NCBI RefSeq assembly: GCF_938028775.1 | Contig: NZ_CALIZG010000021.1 | Span: 1-64,000, forward strand | Source of the DNA: Mogibacterium diversum_A | Lineage (GTDB): Bacteria; Bacillota; Clostridia; Peptostreptococcales; Anaerovoracaceae | Reading direction: 5' to 3' | Length of the DNA: 64,000 bases | In this document: positions 1-7,734 of the stretch, in pieces | How positions within the stretch are numbered: position 1 is the first letter of the stretch | Layout: the number at the start of each line of letters is the position of its first letter | Program-made: the position numbers and the translations under genes | The notes under the pieces: generated by a model | What the model was told of the DNA's origin: nothing | Database searches by the model: none | What the model saw: the letters and a program-made list of their open reading frames with translations, nothing else

Positions 1-2
1 AT

Positions 3-44
3 CGAGTAATCATAGATTACGAGGGAATACCACCAGATAACTAA
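3..44 (+). CDS. C-terminal end of an upstream gene (partial)
   Basis: Reading from base 3 gives about 13 protein-like codons ending in IDYEGIPPDN and a TAA stop at 42-44, followed three bases later by a strong terminator. The start lies outside the window. The fragment is too short to identify. Because immunity-type genes follow, it could be the end of a toxin or another immunity gene, but that is only a guess from context. Confidence 0.45.
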   Translation, partial: RVIIDYEGIPPDN

Positions 45-46
45 TG

Positions 47-72
47 ACAGGGGCGTATGCGCCCCTGTTTTT
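47..72 (+). terminator. Rho-independent terminator
   Basis: A perfect 9-bp GC-rich stem (47-55 with 60-68, loop TATG) runs directly into a run of five T. It closes the transcription unit that enters from the left edge. Confidence 0.85.
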
Positions 73-115
73 ATGCTTTTAATTAGCGTCATTTGATTTT
101 TCTATATTGAATCAC

Positions 116-144
116 TACAATAAATATATGACAGAAAGTATAAT
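116..144 (+). promoter_or_regulatory. Possible promoter for the SUKH gene at 203
   Basis: A perfect -10 TATAAT at 139-144 lies 17 bp downstream of a poor -35 (TACAAT at 116-121). Placement upstream of the first gene after a terminator supports it; the -35 is weak. Confidence 0.4.
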
Positions 145-202
145 GAATATATTAGTGAAATCAGTATCCAGGCAAATTGTCGGGAGTATAACGAGGTGAA
201 AT

Positions 203-748
203 ATGTCTATAGAAAAGATTTACGATTATTTTAGAAGCTACGACAAAGAAACTTATCAGGTTTTCGCATGTGGAGATGACACGCCGTCAGAACAAGATAT
301 AGAAGCTTTTGAGAGCGAGTTCAATATAAAGCTACCGGAGGATTTCAAAGAGTTTACAATGTCTCCGCTTGGTGGTCTATACATGGAAGTAAGAGAAGAA
401 ATCTGGCCTATGGCACAGGAGTATGAAGTTGCACCATTCTGGGAGTTTTGCCGCGGAATCATGGTTTACGGCATCTCAAGCGAAGTCCCAGAGCACCTAG
501 ACTTACGTGCGAATACAAGGGCTTTCCATGAAAGTGGGCTATCTGACTGTATCCCGTTCTTCTCGGTAATAGGTGACGGCGAGCAGATATTCTGTTTCGA
601 TAGAGAAGGCAAGATAGTTGTTTTCGATGGCTATGAGATGCATGATGTTGAAGGCGATTTTGAGAGCTTTTTACTTGGTCAAATCGCTGAGCTAGAGGAA
701 CGTAAGGATAAGAAGGTTGAGAAGCTGAAGAATAGAGCTGGCAGATAA
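203..748 (+). CDS. SMI1/KNR4 (SUKH) family protein
   Basis: 181 residues. The first half carries the SUKH signature: an acidic helix, then 'FNIKLPEDFKEF' and a Gly-Gly turn about 15 residues later. SUKH proteins are commonly immunity proteins against contact-dependent or type VII-delivered toxins, though some are stand-alone housekeeping folds. No signal peptide or membrane segment is visible, so it should act in the cytoplasm. The C-terminal 20 residues are very rich in Lys/Glu. The start has a GAGGTG ribosome-binding site 6 nt upstream. No toxin gene lies next to it inside the window, so its target cannot be named. Confidence 0.8.
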   Translation: MSIEKIYDYFRSYDKETYQVFACGDDTPSEQDIEAFESEFNIKLPEDFKEFTMSPLGGLYMEVREEIWPMAQEYEVAPFWEFCRGIMVYGISSEVPEHLDLRANTRAFHESGLSDCIPFFSVIGDGEQIFCFDREGKIVVFDGYEMHDVEGDFESFLLGQIAELEERKDKKVEKLKNRAGR

Positions 749-871
749 GAATTCAGACATTATAGCATCGGCGATAAGATGATACTAAAATTCAGCAGAA
801 ATCAGCGTTGAAAACACGTCATATATAAAAGTGGACTAAATTTAAAAGCTCAATCACATATAAAATAAAGG

Positions 872-900
872 TGGGGGTTGCAAAGGCAAGCCCCCATTCT
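872..900. terminator. Terminator-like hairpin between convergent genes
   Basis: GGGGG followed by TTGC pairs with GCAA and CCCCC across an AAAG loop, with one bulge. It sits between a plus-strand gene ending at 748 and minus-strand genes ending at 958, so it may serve both. The T tract is weak. Confidence 0.55.
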
Positions 901-957
901 TACTAATATTAGATTTTTAAATTCTGTCCTATGAGATTCAGTGAAGTAGGTTGACGA

Positions 958-1948
958 CTAATCCTCGGTATAGTAGTGGTGGTAATACGTATAAGCTAGC
1001 CTATATCCACCGCGTAAGTCGGCTGGTTTGAGGTCTAGTATTTTGTCAAAGATCATCATGCATTGGTCGATTACGTCATCTTCGCTACTACCTTCGGCTA
1101 ACTCGATAGCTTTTTCAAGATTCCTTACAGCGGCTTTTTTCTTCTCATGGTGAGCGTTGCCTGCCTTTTTAGACTTAAGGGCATAAGAGTAGCCATAACG
1201 GCAATACCACATCGCATCACGACTAGCTTCTGGCACGCAATAAGTCTAGAGTCTGAATAGCAAGATCCTCTTGGTCTATATTGTTGTAAGCGCTTGCTAG
1301 CATGCCGAGAACATCTTCGCTATATGAACTAGCTTCGGCCTGCTCAAGGAGCTCTATCATGGCTCTAGAACCCTTCATGTTACGGAGCTTATTTAGAGCG
1401 AGCACTTGCTTCTCTGTATCGAGCTGCTTAAACTCTTCGATATCAGTAATCACCCTGTCGGATTCAATCTTGCATATGAACTCCTCAAAGTTATCTGCTA
1501 ATATCTCTTGGCTGTAGTCATCTTCTTGATCAACTAATGTAACCATAGGTTCACCTTCTGGTCCGCACTCGCTATAATCTAGGAATACCATGTCGTGTCC
1601 ACCGGAGATGGTGTCTGCAATTACAAGGCCAATTGCAGGATATCCCCACTCCTCAAGCCAGAACTCAGTTCCAAAATCACCACAAACGGAACACTCCTTA
1701 TCCTTATCGATACCATAGATTCCAACCAGATGAACACACAGGTTGTCTGTTGTTACGATGTTATTTACAGGAATACCACCGTTTCGGTGCTTGATAAGCT
1801 CGATATAGGACTCTGGAAGCTTATATCCAGTCGCTTTTTCTATATCTAATATATCCCAGCCAGTAGGAGCCTTGCCTGCATAATCATCAGTATAGCCATC
1901 AGAATTGTCCCCAAATGATTTCCAGTCAAATTTCTCAAAAGGTTTCAT
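958..1948 (-). pseudogene. SUKH family protein, frameshifted
   Basis: Two reading frames together make one protein. The first (1948 down to 1223) starts at an ATG with an AGAGGCG site and carries a SUKH domain ('DILDIEKATGYKLPESY', 'HRNGGIP') and a helical tail ending 'AIQTLDLLRARS'. The second (1236 down to 958) continues as 'PEASRDAMWYCRYGYSY...', the TPR-like tail that in intact relatives follows a 'TLDLL/VPE' stretch without interruption. The two frames overlap by 14 bp, and a one-base shift near 1230 would fuse them. I therefore call a frameshifted gene rather than two genes. Programmed frameshifting or a sequencing error cannot be excluded. A GTG upstream at 1972 is a poorer start. Confidence 0.7.
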
Positions 1949-1975
1949 AATATCGCCTCTTAATATTTTCACTTG

Positions 1976-2605
1976 CTAATAATTTAGAATCTCGTCTCTA
2001 GTCATACCCACTAGCTCGTTTACCCATAGTCCGAGAATATCCGAAATAATCCCGTCACATACAAACTCGTCTTCTCCATCTCCGAACTTGCATGTGAATG
2101 AAGGCTCTCTGCTGGCAGCTTCGTAAAATCTCGTTGCATACTCGGGGAGCTTACCAGGATCATACTCAAGCGATAACTTCCGCGCAAGCTCGCTTCTAAT
2201 CTCGTCGAAATCAGTACCTTTCTCATTATATGACTTGCGTGATTTCTCGATGTAACCGCTGCAAAATGCGGATAACAGCTCATCGCTTTTGTAGATGTAT
2301 TTACAGTTAAAATCCGAAATACATCCCGCATGAATTAGAAATTGAAGTAAATCCTCTATGCTTTCAGCAACTCTTCCGACGCTCCCTTCGCTGCTAATAT
2401 ATCCGATGCTGCCGTCTTCAAGCTTTACATATTCGCCGCCGCTTCCATCGGATGCAAATGTTTCGAACGAGGACGAATATACTTCACCATGCCCCGAATA
2501 CTCAGTGCCCCTGGGCTTATCGCAGAAAAATATATCGCATTCTCGCATCAGGGCTTCATTTAAGCCTGCTGTTTTCATAATCGCATCCGCTAAATTAATC
2601 GTCAT
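1976..2605 (-). CDS. Uncharacterised acidic protein, SUKH-like neighbourhood
   Basis: 209 residues with no signal peptide or membrane segment. It starts with a GGGAG site 5-6 nt upstream. A stretch near residues 60-90 ('LEDGSIGYISSEGSVGRVAESIEDLLQFLI') resembles the strand-turn-helix ending of SMI1/KNR4-type immunity proteins, but the match is too weak to assign. It lies in one directional run with a DUF1877 gene upstream (9 nt gap) and the broken SUKH gene downstream (about 27 nt gap), so a co-transcribed immunity-type operon is likely. Confidence 0.6.
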   Translation of the reverse strand: MTINLADAIMKTAGLNEALMRECDIFFCDKPRGTEYSGHGEVYSSSFETFASDGSGGEYVKLEDGSIGYISSEGSVGRVAESIEDLLQFLIHAGCISDFNCKYIYKSDELLSAFCSGYIEKSRKSYNEKGTDFDEIRSELARKLSLEYDPGKLPEYATRFYEAASREPSFTCKFGDGEDEFVCDGIISDILGLWVNELVGMTRDEILNY

Positions 2606-2614
2606 ATATCTCCC

Positions 2615-3133
2615 TTAATAAATCGTAATAAGTGCATGTCCTCCGGCTTCGAGCACCTTCTTATAGAAGTCTCGAAGTCCTTCGATGTAATCAGCGATTT
2701 CTTCTATTAGCTCATCGACCAAGTCCTCATCATCTTCATCCCATATGTTTGGATACAGGCCAGCACTTGCACAATCTTCCATATTGAAATTTTCAAGAGC
2801 TTTTTCATAATCGAAACCCTCGAGCGCCGAAATTATTTCAGGAACACGGTCATTTTTTACACATGCGACGAATTGGCTTAAATCTTCAAATAAGTCTACG
2901 CCGATAACTGCCACGCTGAGGGGGTTAGTACTAGACCTCTCATCGGTGCTCACTCCTGTTAGAACGAAGTGCATCACATCCCACATCTTATCAGTATCAA
3001 GGAAAATTTCAGCTTCTTCGTTTAAATCTTCAATAGTTTCAAAAACTTCTTCTTTATCATCGAGATTCGCAAGGCGCAGAAGAACGTCGAGATTTGCGTC
3101 ATCGATATATTGGTAGTTAGCAATCAATCCCAT
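2615..3133 (-). CDS. DUF1877 (YfbM-like) family protein
   Basis: 172 residues from the chosen ATG at 3133, which has GGAGGA seven nt upstream; a start six codons earlier is possible but places the site badly. The N-terminus 'MGLIANYQYID', followed by 'LDTDKMWDVMHFVLTG' and an acidic C-terminal half, is the DUF1877 pattern (family of E. coli YfbM). The function is unknown; members are often found among immunity genes of polymorphic toxin loci. It is the first gene of the minus-strand run 3133-958. Confidence 0.75.
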   Translation of the reverse strand: MGLIANYQYIDDANLDVLLRLANLDDKEEVFETIEDLNEEAEIFLDTDKMWDVMHFVLTGVSTDERSSTNPLSVAVIGVDLFEDLSQFVACVKNDRVPEIISALEGFDYEKALENFNMEDCASAGLYPNIWDEDDEDLVDELIEEIADYIEGLRDFYKKVLEAGGHALITIY

Positions 3134-3250
3134 TGGTTTATCCTCCATCACAAGCTAATTACTGGTTGCTAGCTTAAGCTACAAGATTTACAATACATTT
3201 ATTATTTAACTGAATTGTACACCTCGCGGGACGAGTTTGGAATACAAACT

Positions 3251-3279
3251 TTGTAGAATATTGCAAAGAGGTGTATATT
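3251..3279 (+). promoter_or_regulatory. Possible promoter for the gamma-carbonic anhydrase gene
   Basis: TTGTAG (3251-3256), 17-bp spacer, TATATT (3274-3279), about 75 bp before the start codon. An inverted pair TACACCTC / GAGGTGTA brackets this region (about 3220-3276) and could be an operator. Both calls rest on pattern alone. Confidence 0.4.
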
Positions 3280-3356
3280 TAGTATTGAAATAATTTATAA
3301 GGAAAACAGTCTGCGGCTAGAGGCTAAAGAAAATAGAAAGGCATCACATAAATAAT

Positions 3357-3878
3357 ATGGATAATAGAGAGGTAAAAAAGCTAGGGTTATACGATGATAG
3401 CGTATTCATAGCTGATGGTGTGCAGCTTAGCGGACCTGAGAATATTAAAATTGGTAAGGACGTGAATATCTGGTACAATTCTGTGCTGCGCTCTAGTGGC
3501 AAAGATATTGTAATCGGGGACAGAACCAATATCCAGGATGGCTCTATAATTCATATCGCGACAAATGGCGGGACATACATAGGAGCTGATGTGACAATAG
3601 GTCATATGTCGATTATTCACGGCTGTACGATAGGCGATTCGACGCTTATAGGTATGGGTTCGATAATAATGGATGATGCAAAAATCGGGTGTGAATGCAT
3701 CGTCGGAGCGGGCTCTCTCGTCACTCAGGGTAAAGAATTCCCCGATGGCGTGCTCATAATGGGTCGTCCGGCCAAAGTGATTAGGGAACTCAGCTCTGCA
3801 GAAAGAGCGGGAATCGCTGGTGAAGCAGCTTCGTATGTGGAGACAGCTCGTAAAGAGATGAAAAGCATTCGTGATTAG
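3357..3878 (+). CDS. Gamma-carbonic anhydrase family protein
   Basis: 173 residues built from left-handed beta-helix hexapeptide repeats ('IKIGKDVNIW', 'IVIGDRTNIQDGSIIH', 'YIGADVTIGH', 'TIGDSTLIGMGSIIMDDAKIG'), then a C-terminal helix. This is the YrdA/PaaY/CaiE-like gamma-CA group, which forms trimers with metal between subunits. The metal histidines are apparent at 'DGSIIHIA', 'IGHMS' and 'IIHGC'. Whether it is a true carbonic anhydrase or only CA-like cannot be told from sequence. GAAAGG lies 15 nt before the ATG, which is long spacing. It appears monocistronic. Confidence 0.88.
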   Translation: MDNREVKKLGLYDDSVFIADGVQLSGPENIKIGKDVNIWYNSVLRSSGKDIVIGDRTNIQDGSIIHIATNGGTYIGADVTIGHMSIIHGCTIGDSTLIGMGSIIMDDAKIGCECIVGAGSLVTQGKEFPDGVLIMGRPAKVIRELSSAERAGIAGEAASYVETARKEMKSIRD

Positions 3879-3914
3879 AGAGCCTATGAAGAATCGAAAT
3901 CGAGCAGTGATGAC

Positions 3915-3963
3915 ATGAAAAGCACATTTTTGTGTCATTCGGAACATAAAATGTGCATTTCAT
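3915..3963. repeat. Long imperfect inverted repeat
   Basis: ATGAAA-A-GCACATTTT pairs with AAAATGTGC-A-TTTCAT: 15 paired positions with one matched A/A mismatch and a 17-nt interior. No T tract follows, so it is not a standard terminator. It could be a processing site or operator, or a weak terminator for the gene ending at 3878. Confidence 0.6.
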
Positions 3964-4048
3964 TACATCAACGAACTCTATGTGACATACTTATGCTAGT
4001 ATTTAGACACAATAAGTGTGTTAAATATAAAACCGCCAAAGGGCGCTT

Positions 4049-4085
4049 AGGATCTCTACCGTGCAGAGGTCCTTTTAATTTTTTG
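4049..4085 (+). terminator. Terminator-like hairpin, possible attenuator
   Basis: A 9-bp stem (4049-4057 with 4065-4073, one G-T pair) is followed by TTTTAATTTTTT. No complete gene ends just upstream, so it either ends a short unrecognised transcript starting around 3990-4030 or is a second terminator for the gene at 3357. The GCCAAAGGGC stretch just before it makes a leader/attenuator imaginable, but I could not match it to a known riboswitch. Confidence 0.6.
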
Positions 4086-4212
4086 CTTCTAAATTTTAAT
4101 TCGCATCATAAAATCCGCATTAAAACTAATATTTCTAGGTCGCTCTAAATCGCATTATAAAAACTCTCATAAAAGGGATAATCTCGCTATTTATAGTGCA
4201 CTTCTTGCATTG

Positions 4213-4239
4213 TTGTCAGCTCCACAGGAACCATATAAT
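4213..4239 (+). promoter_or_regulatory. Possible promoter for the YdbC-like gene
   Basis: TATAAT at 4234-4239 with TTGTCA at 4213-4218; the 15-bp spacing is short. A small GGTGC/GCACC hairpin follows before the ribosome-binding site. The 3879-4291 gap otherwise holds only the two hairpins listed separately. Confidence 0.45.
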
Positions 4240-4291
4240 TTACATGAAAGTGAGGTGCGATAGCACCGTGTATAAATGGAAGGAGTTTTAA

Positions 4292-4558
4292 ATGGCAACT
4301 AACAATGAAAGAAGTGTAACTTACAAGATTTTGGATCACATCGGGGTACTGGCTACCTATAAGAACAATTGGAGCAAGGAACTTAACCTAATTCAGTGGA
4401 ACGACAGAACACCGAAGTTCGATATTCGTGACTGGGACTCTGATCACGAGCATATGAGCAGAGGGATTACTTTGCATGAGGATGAGGCTCGGGAACTCTC
4501 TAGGCTTCTTGCTGATAGGTTCGAGGATATGCCAGCTTCAGAAGATGAAGGCAATTAG
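4292..4558 (+). CDS. YdbC/PC4-family single-stranded DNA-binding protein
   Basis: 88 residues matching the bacterial PC4-like YdbC family in order: 'KILDHIGVLA', 'WSKELNLIQWND', 'KFDIRDWDSDHEHMSRGITLHEDEARELSRLL'. The family forms dimers that bind ssDNA through a curved beta-sheet; the physiological role in bacteria is not settled. The start follows GGAAGGAG with good spacing. The gene ends 21 nt before the large surface-protein gene and may share its transcript. Confidence 0.85.
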   Translation: MATNNERSVTYKILDHIGVLATYKNNWSKELNLIQWNDRTPKFDIRDWDSDHEHMSRGITLHEDEARELSRLLADRFEDMPASEDEGN

Positions 4559-4579
4559 AGCTGGATTTTGAGGTGAGCA

Positions 4580-7500
4580 ATGAATATTAAACGTATTTAT
4601 AATTGCATCGTCTCGATGCTATGTATAGTGATGCTTCTTGGAACATCACAGGTTTTTGCGCTAGGTTCAGGTAAAGCTCCTGATGGCAGTGTAAATATCA
4701 TTCCGCCTGATACGGCTGCGAGACTTCAGCTCAAAGCAACTGGAAGTGGGGCGAAGCTTTCAGTTTTGAAGTCTGGGACTTCAGATACTACCAATCTATC
4801 AAATGGAGAGACTTTTGCCCAAAGTGCAAGGACGGGAGATGAGTACCAGATTAATTACAAGCTGGATAGAGGTGTAATTCTTGAAATTATAGCTCTTGAT
4901 GGTGGAAAGAATGCGAGCGTGTACGGTGATGTGAATATGAAAGGAGACTCAGCTACTCACTTTGTAAATAAAAGTAGCGAGGGGAAATTCATCATTAAGC
5001 TGACAGGTGGTCATGCGAATTTCACCATCAAAGCGGTGAATAGCAACGAAGTTACAAGCGGAGCAGATTCATCTAATAGCGAGTCAGATGGTAATGTGCG
5101 TAGTGCCGATTCGAACATCGTAATGGAAGGCGAGTTTGATAACGAAGCAGGCAGAAGAGGAAATGTTCATAATACTAATACTTTAGAGAGAATACCAGAG
5201 TCTGCATCATATGACAATGTCAGTAGAAGAATGACTATGAGCGTAGGGGCAGCAACTCATAGAGGTGCCTCCTCGTTTAGGTCTGTGACAGCAAGTTCAG
5301 TGACTGAACCAACGAGAGGAACAGTAACATGGCATAAGCAGTACAAGGATAATAACCGTAATCATGCGAGTATATTCAAGGTGAATGTCGATGGGCTTAT
5401 CCATGATGCGGCATGTGCAGATGGTAAGAACTTTAGAACTGCAGAAGCAGGGCAGGTCGTAACACTTACAAAGCAGGCATCTGATTCTCTGTTTACAAAA
5501 TTCGCGTACCTTGCCAGTACAGATAAGTGGCAGAAGAGTAATTATGATGAGAAAGAGTATTACTTTGCATTAGTATGTGCCGCTAGAAGAGTTAATGGCA
5601 GACCTGCATATGAAAGAGTTAACTCAAGACCGCTAATCAATCGTATGATGCAGGATGCGAAAGCCTACAAGGGCGAAATTCCTGAAAATTTTAAATCATA
5701 TCTAGCTTATCCAACGAATGGATCGCAGATGATGCTGGCATGGGGGCTAAAACCATATGGAAAGATCGAAGTTGTTAAATCCATCGGCAACAATATCAAG
5801 ATTGCTGGAGAGTGCAAAGGTACATATTCTCTAGCTGGTGCAGTGTATACCGTCTACGATGAAGGAGGAACGGCAGTCGGAAAACTGACGACAGACGAAA
5901 AGGGTAGAACAGGAGCTTTGGAATTGAAGCCTGGTCGATACACTGTAAAGGAGACGACAGCACCTGTAGGCTATGAACTGGACAAGACTGTTTATAAGGT
6001 GGAGAGCAAGGCTGAGACTACGAGCACGGTACAGTCGTATGATTCGCCTGTGTTTGCTCCTGTCAAGATTTTCCTTGAGAAAAAAGCTAGTGGTGATAGT
6101 TACATGAATCCTAGTGACATGACTGGTGCTGAATTTGAAGTTAAGTATTACGATACTGTTGGACCTGTTGAAAATGCAAAGGTTGTTCGCACATGGAAGC
6201 TAAGAACGACTAAGGATGCTTCTGGTAAATACACTGCAGAGCTCAGAGATAAGAACATCGTAAAGGGCAGTGATCCTCTCTTTGTCACAGAACAGGGAGA
6301 TGCTGTACTGCCTCGCGGAACAGTGACTATTCGCGAGACTAAGGCGCCAGCGGGATATCTTCTAGATAAGACTGTATACACCAAGAAAATCGATGGTGAT
6401 GGTGCGGGAGCTGCGGTGTACTTCAACTCAGGAGAGCCATCTTCGCATGTCAACAATCCAGCCATCCCTAAAATCGGAACTAAAGCTATGGACGTTGCGA
6501 CGGAGGATTCAATTGCAATGTACGGTCCAAAGACTAAGGTTAAGGATGTTGTGAGTTTCTCAAACCTGTATGAAGGTGAAACATATACTCTCGAAGGTGT
6601 GCTGATGGATAAGAGTACAGGAAAGCCTCTTGAACAGAATGGTAGCATGATTACCGCTCAGAAGGAGTTCACGGTTACTGCGCAGAATTCGACGATTTCT
6701 GACAGTATTGCAAGCGGAGATGTAGGTCTTGAGTTCACCTTTGATACTAATAAGCTAGCTGGAAAGGACACTGTTGTCTTTGAGACACTAAAGTATAAAG
6801 GCAAAGAGATTGCGAATCATCGCGATATAAACGATGACAACCAGACACTTCGCCATCCAGAAGTTAGAACGCAGGCACATTCAATTGAGTCCGGAACAAA
6901 TACAGGTGCCCCGAGCAAGGAAGAGATAATCATCGACAAGGTTAAGTACAAGAACCTTATCATCGGCAAGAAATATAAGGTGACAGGAGTCCTAATGGAC
7001 AAGGGTAAGAATAAACCTATCCTTGATAAGGATGACAAAGAGATTACTGCAGAAAAAGAATTTATAGCGGAGAACGCAGATGGAGAAATAGAGCTTGAAT
7101 TCAGATACGACTCGACTCTCCGCCAGGATAAAGTGACCGTAGTGTTCGAAACACTAACTTATAGAAATATTCCCGTTGCAGTGCATGCTGATATCGACGA
7201 TTCTGCACAGTCCATCTACTACCCAGCTATTGGAACCAAGATGACTGGTAAGGGAGGAGTGAAGATAATTTCAAAGGCAAAGAATGTATCGCTGGTTGAC
7301 GCAGTGAGGTACGAGAATCTGATTTCGGGACATAGCTACACTGTAAGAGGTATCCTAATGGATAAGAAGGCTGGCAGGCCTTACGAAGAAGACGGAAAAG
7401 TTGTGACAGGAAGTACCACTTTTACAAGTGAAGGAAATGGCACAGCATCAGTATCATTTGAACTTAATACGTCCAAGATTGCAGGCAAGGAGCTCGTAGC

Positions 7501-7705
7501 ATACGAAAAGGTGTATGACGATAAAGGGAAGCTCGTTGCAACACATGAAGATATAAATAACCGAGATCAAACAATCAGAGTTGCACATCCGTCAATTCCA
7601 AGAACTGGCGATGGTTCACTGCTATATATGTACCTTGGACTATTTATAATGTCATTCATCACCTTAGCTTCGTTGACCGCTATAAAGAGGTGTGTTAGAC
7701 TTTAA
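4580..7705 (+). CDS. Cell-wall-anchored VaFE-repeat surface protein (adhesin-like)
   Basis: 1041 residues. A signal peptide (about 1-27, ending 'VFA') is followed by a Ser/Thr-rich stretch. A domain around 240-395 has Cys279 in 'AACADG' and Gln383 in 'SQMMLAW', which resembles the Cys-Gln thioester (TQXA) arrangement of Gram-positive adhesins but is not a perfect match. Two SpaA/prealbumin-like domains follow (about 394-480 and 493-605, with 'VKETTAPVGYELDK' and 'IRETKAPAGYLLDK'). Three VaFE/T-Q ester-type repeats follow (about 628-757, 760-883, 881-1003), each with 'VFETL' or 'YEKV' and a closing 'HxDINDxxQT'. The end has an LPXTG-like sorting motif IPRTG (about 1005), a membrane helix and Arg/Lys. 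It should be covalently attached to peptidoglycan by a housekeeping sortase; no sortase gene is nearby. A role in adhesion is inferred. Confidence 0.88.
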   Translation: MNIKRIYNCIVSMLCIVMLLGTSQVFALGSGKAPDGSVNIIPPDTAARLQLKATGSGAKLSVLKSGTSDTTNLSNGETFAQSARTGDEYQINYKLDRGVILEIIALDGGKNASVYGDVNMKGDSATHFVNKSSEGKFIIKLTGGHANFTIKAVNSNEVTSGADSSNSESDGNVRSADSNIVMEGEFDNEAGRRGNVHNTNTLERIPESASYDNVSRRMTMSVGAATHRGASSFRSVTASSVTEPTRGTVTWHKQYKDNNRNHASIFKVNVDGLIHDAACADGKNFRTAEAGQVVTLTKQASDSLFTKFAYLASTDKWQKSNYDEKEYYFALVCAARRVNGRPAYERVNSRPLINRMMQDAKAYKGEIPENFKSYLAYPTNGSQMMLAWGLKPYGKIEVVKSIGNNIKIAGECKGTYSLAGAVYTVYDEGGTAVGKLTTDEKGRTGALELKPGRYTVKETTAPVGYELDKTVYKVESKAETTSTVQSYDSPVFAPVKIFLEKKASGDSYMNPSDMTGAEFEVKYYDTVGPVENAKVVRTWKLRTTKDASGKYTAELRDKNIVKGSDPLFVTEQGDAVLPRGTVTIRETKAPAGYLLDKTVYTKKIDGDGAGAAVYFNSGEPSSHVNNPAIPKIGTKAMDVATEDSIAMYGPKTKVKDVVSFSNLYEGETYTLEGVLMDKSTGKPLEQNGSMITAQKEFTVTAQNSTISDSIASGDVGLEFTFDTNKLAGKDTVVFETLKYKGKEIANHRDINDDNQTLRHPEVRTQAHSIESGTNTGAPSKEEIIIDKVKYKNLIIGKKYKVTGVLMDKGKNKPILDKDDKEITAEKEFIAENADGEIELEFRYDSTLRQDKVTVVFETLTYRNIPVAVHADIDDSAQSIYYPAIGTKMTGKGGVKIISKAKNVSLVDAVRYENLISGHSYTVRGILMDKKAGRPYEEDGKVVTGSTTFTSEGNGTASVSFELNTSKIAGKELVAYEKVYDDKGKLVATHEDINNRDQTIRVAHPSIPRTGDGSLLYMYLGLFIMSFITLASLTAIKRCVRL

Positions 7706-7734
7706 CCCATCATTGTAAAGGACGGGTAACACAT

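Noticed and set aside
4030..4085. Riboswitch in front of the YdbC-like gene
   Set aside because: The hairpin and T tract look like a terminator, but the preceding bases match none of the riboswitch consensus patterns I know.
3915..4148. 77-codon open frame after the gamma-carbonic anhydrase gene
   Set aside because: It runs through two hairpins, has no ribosome-binding site and no family-like sequence.
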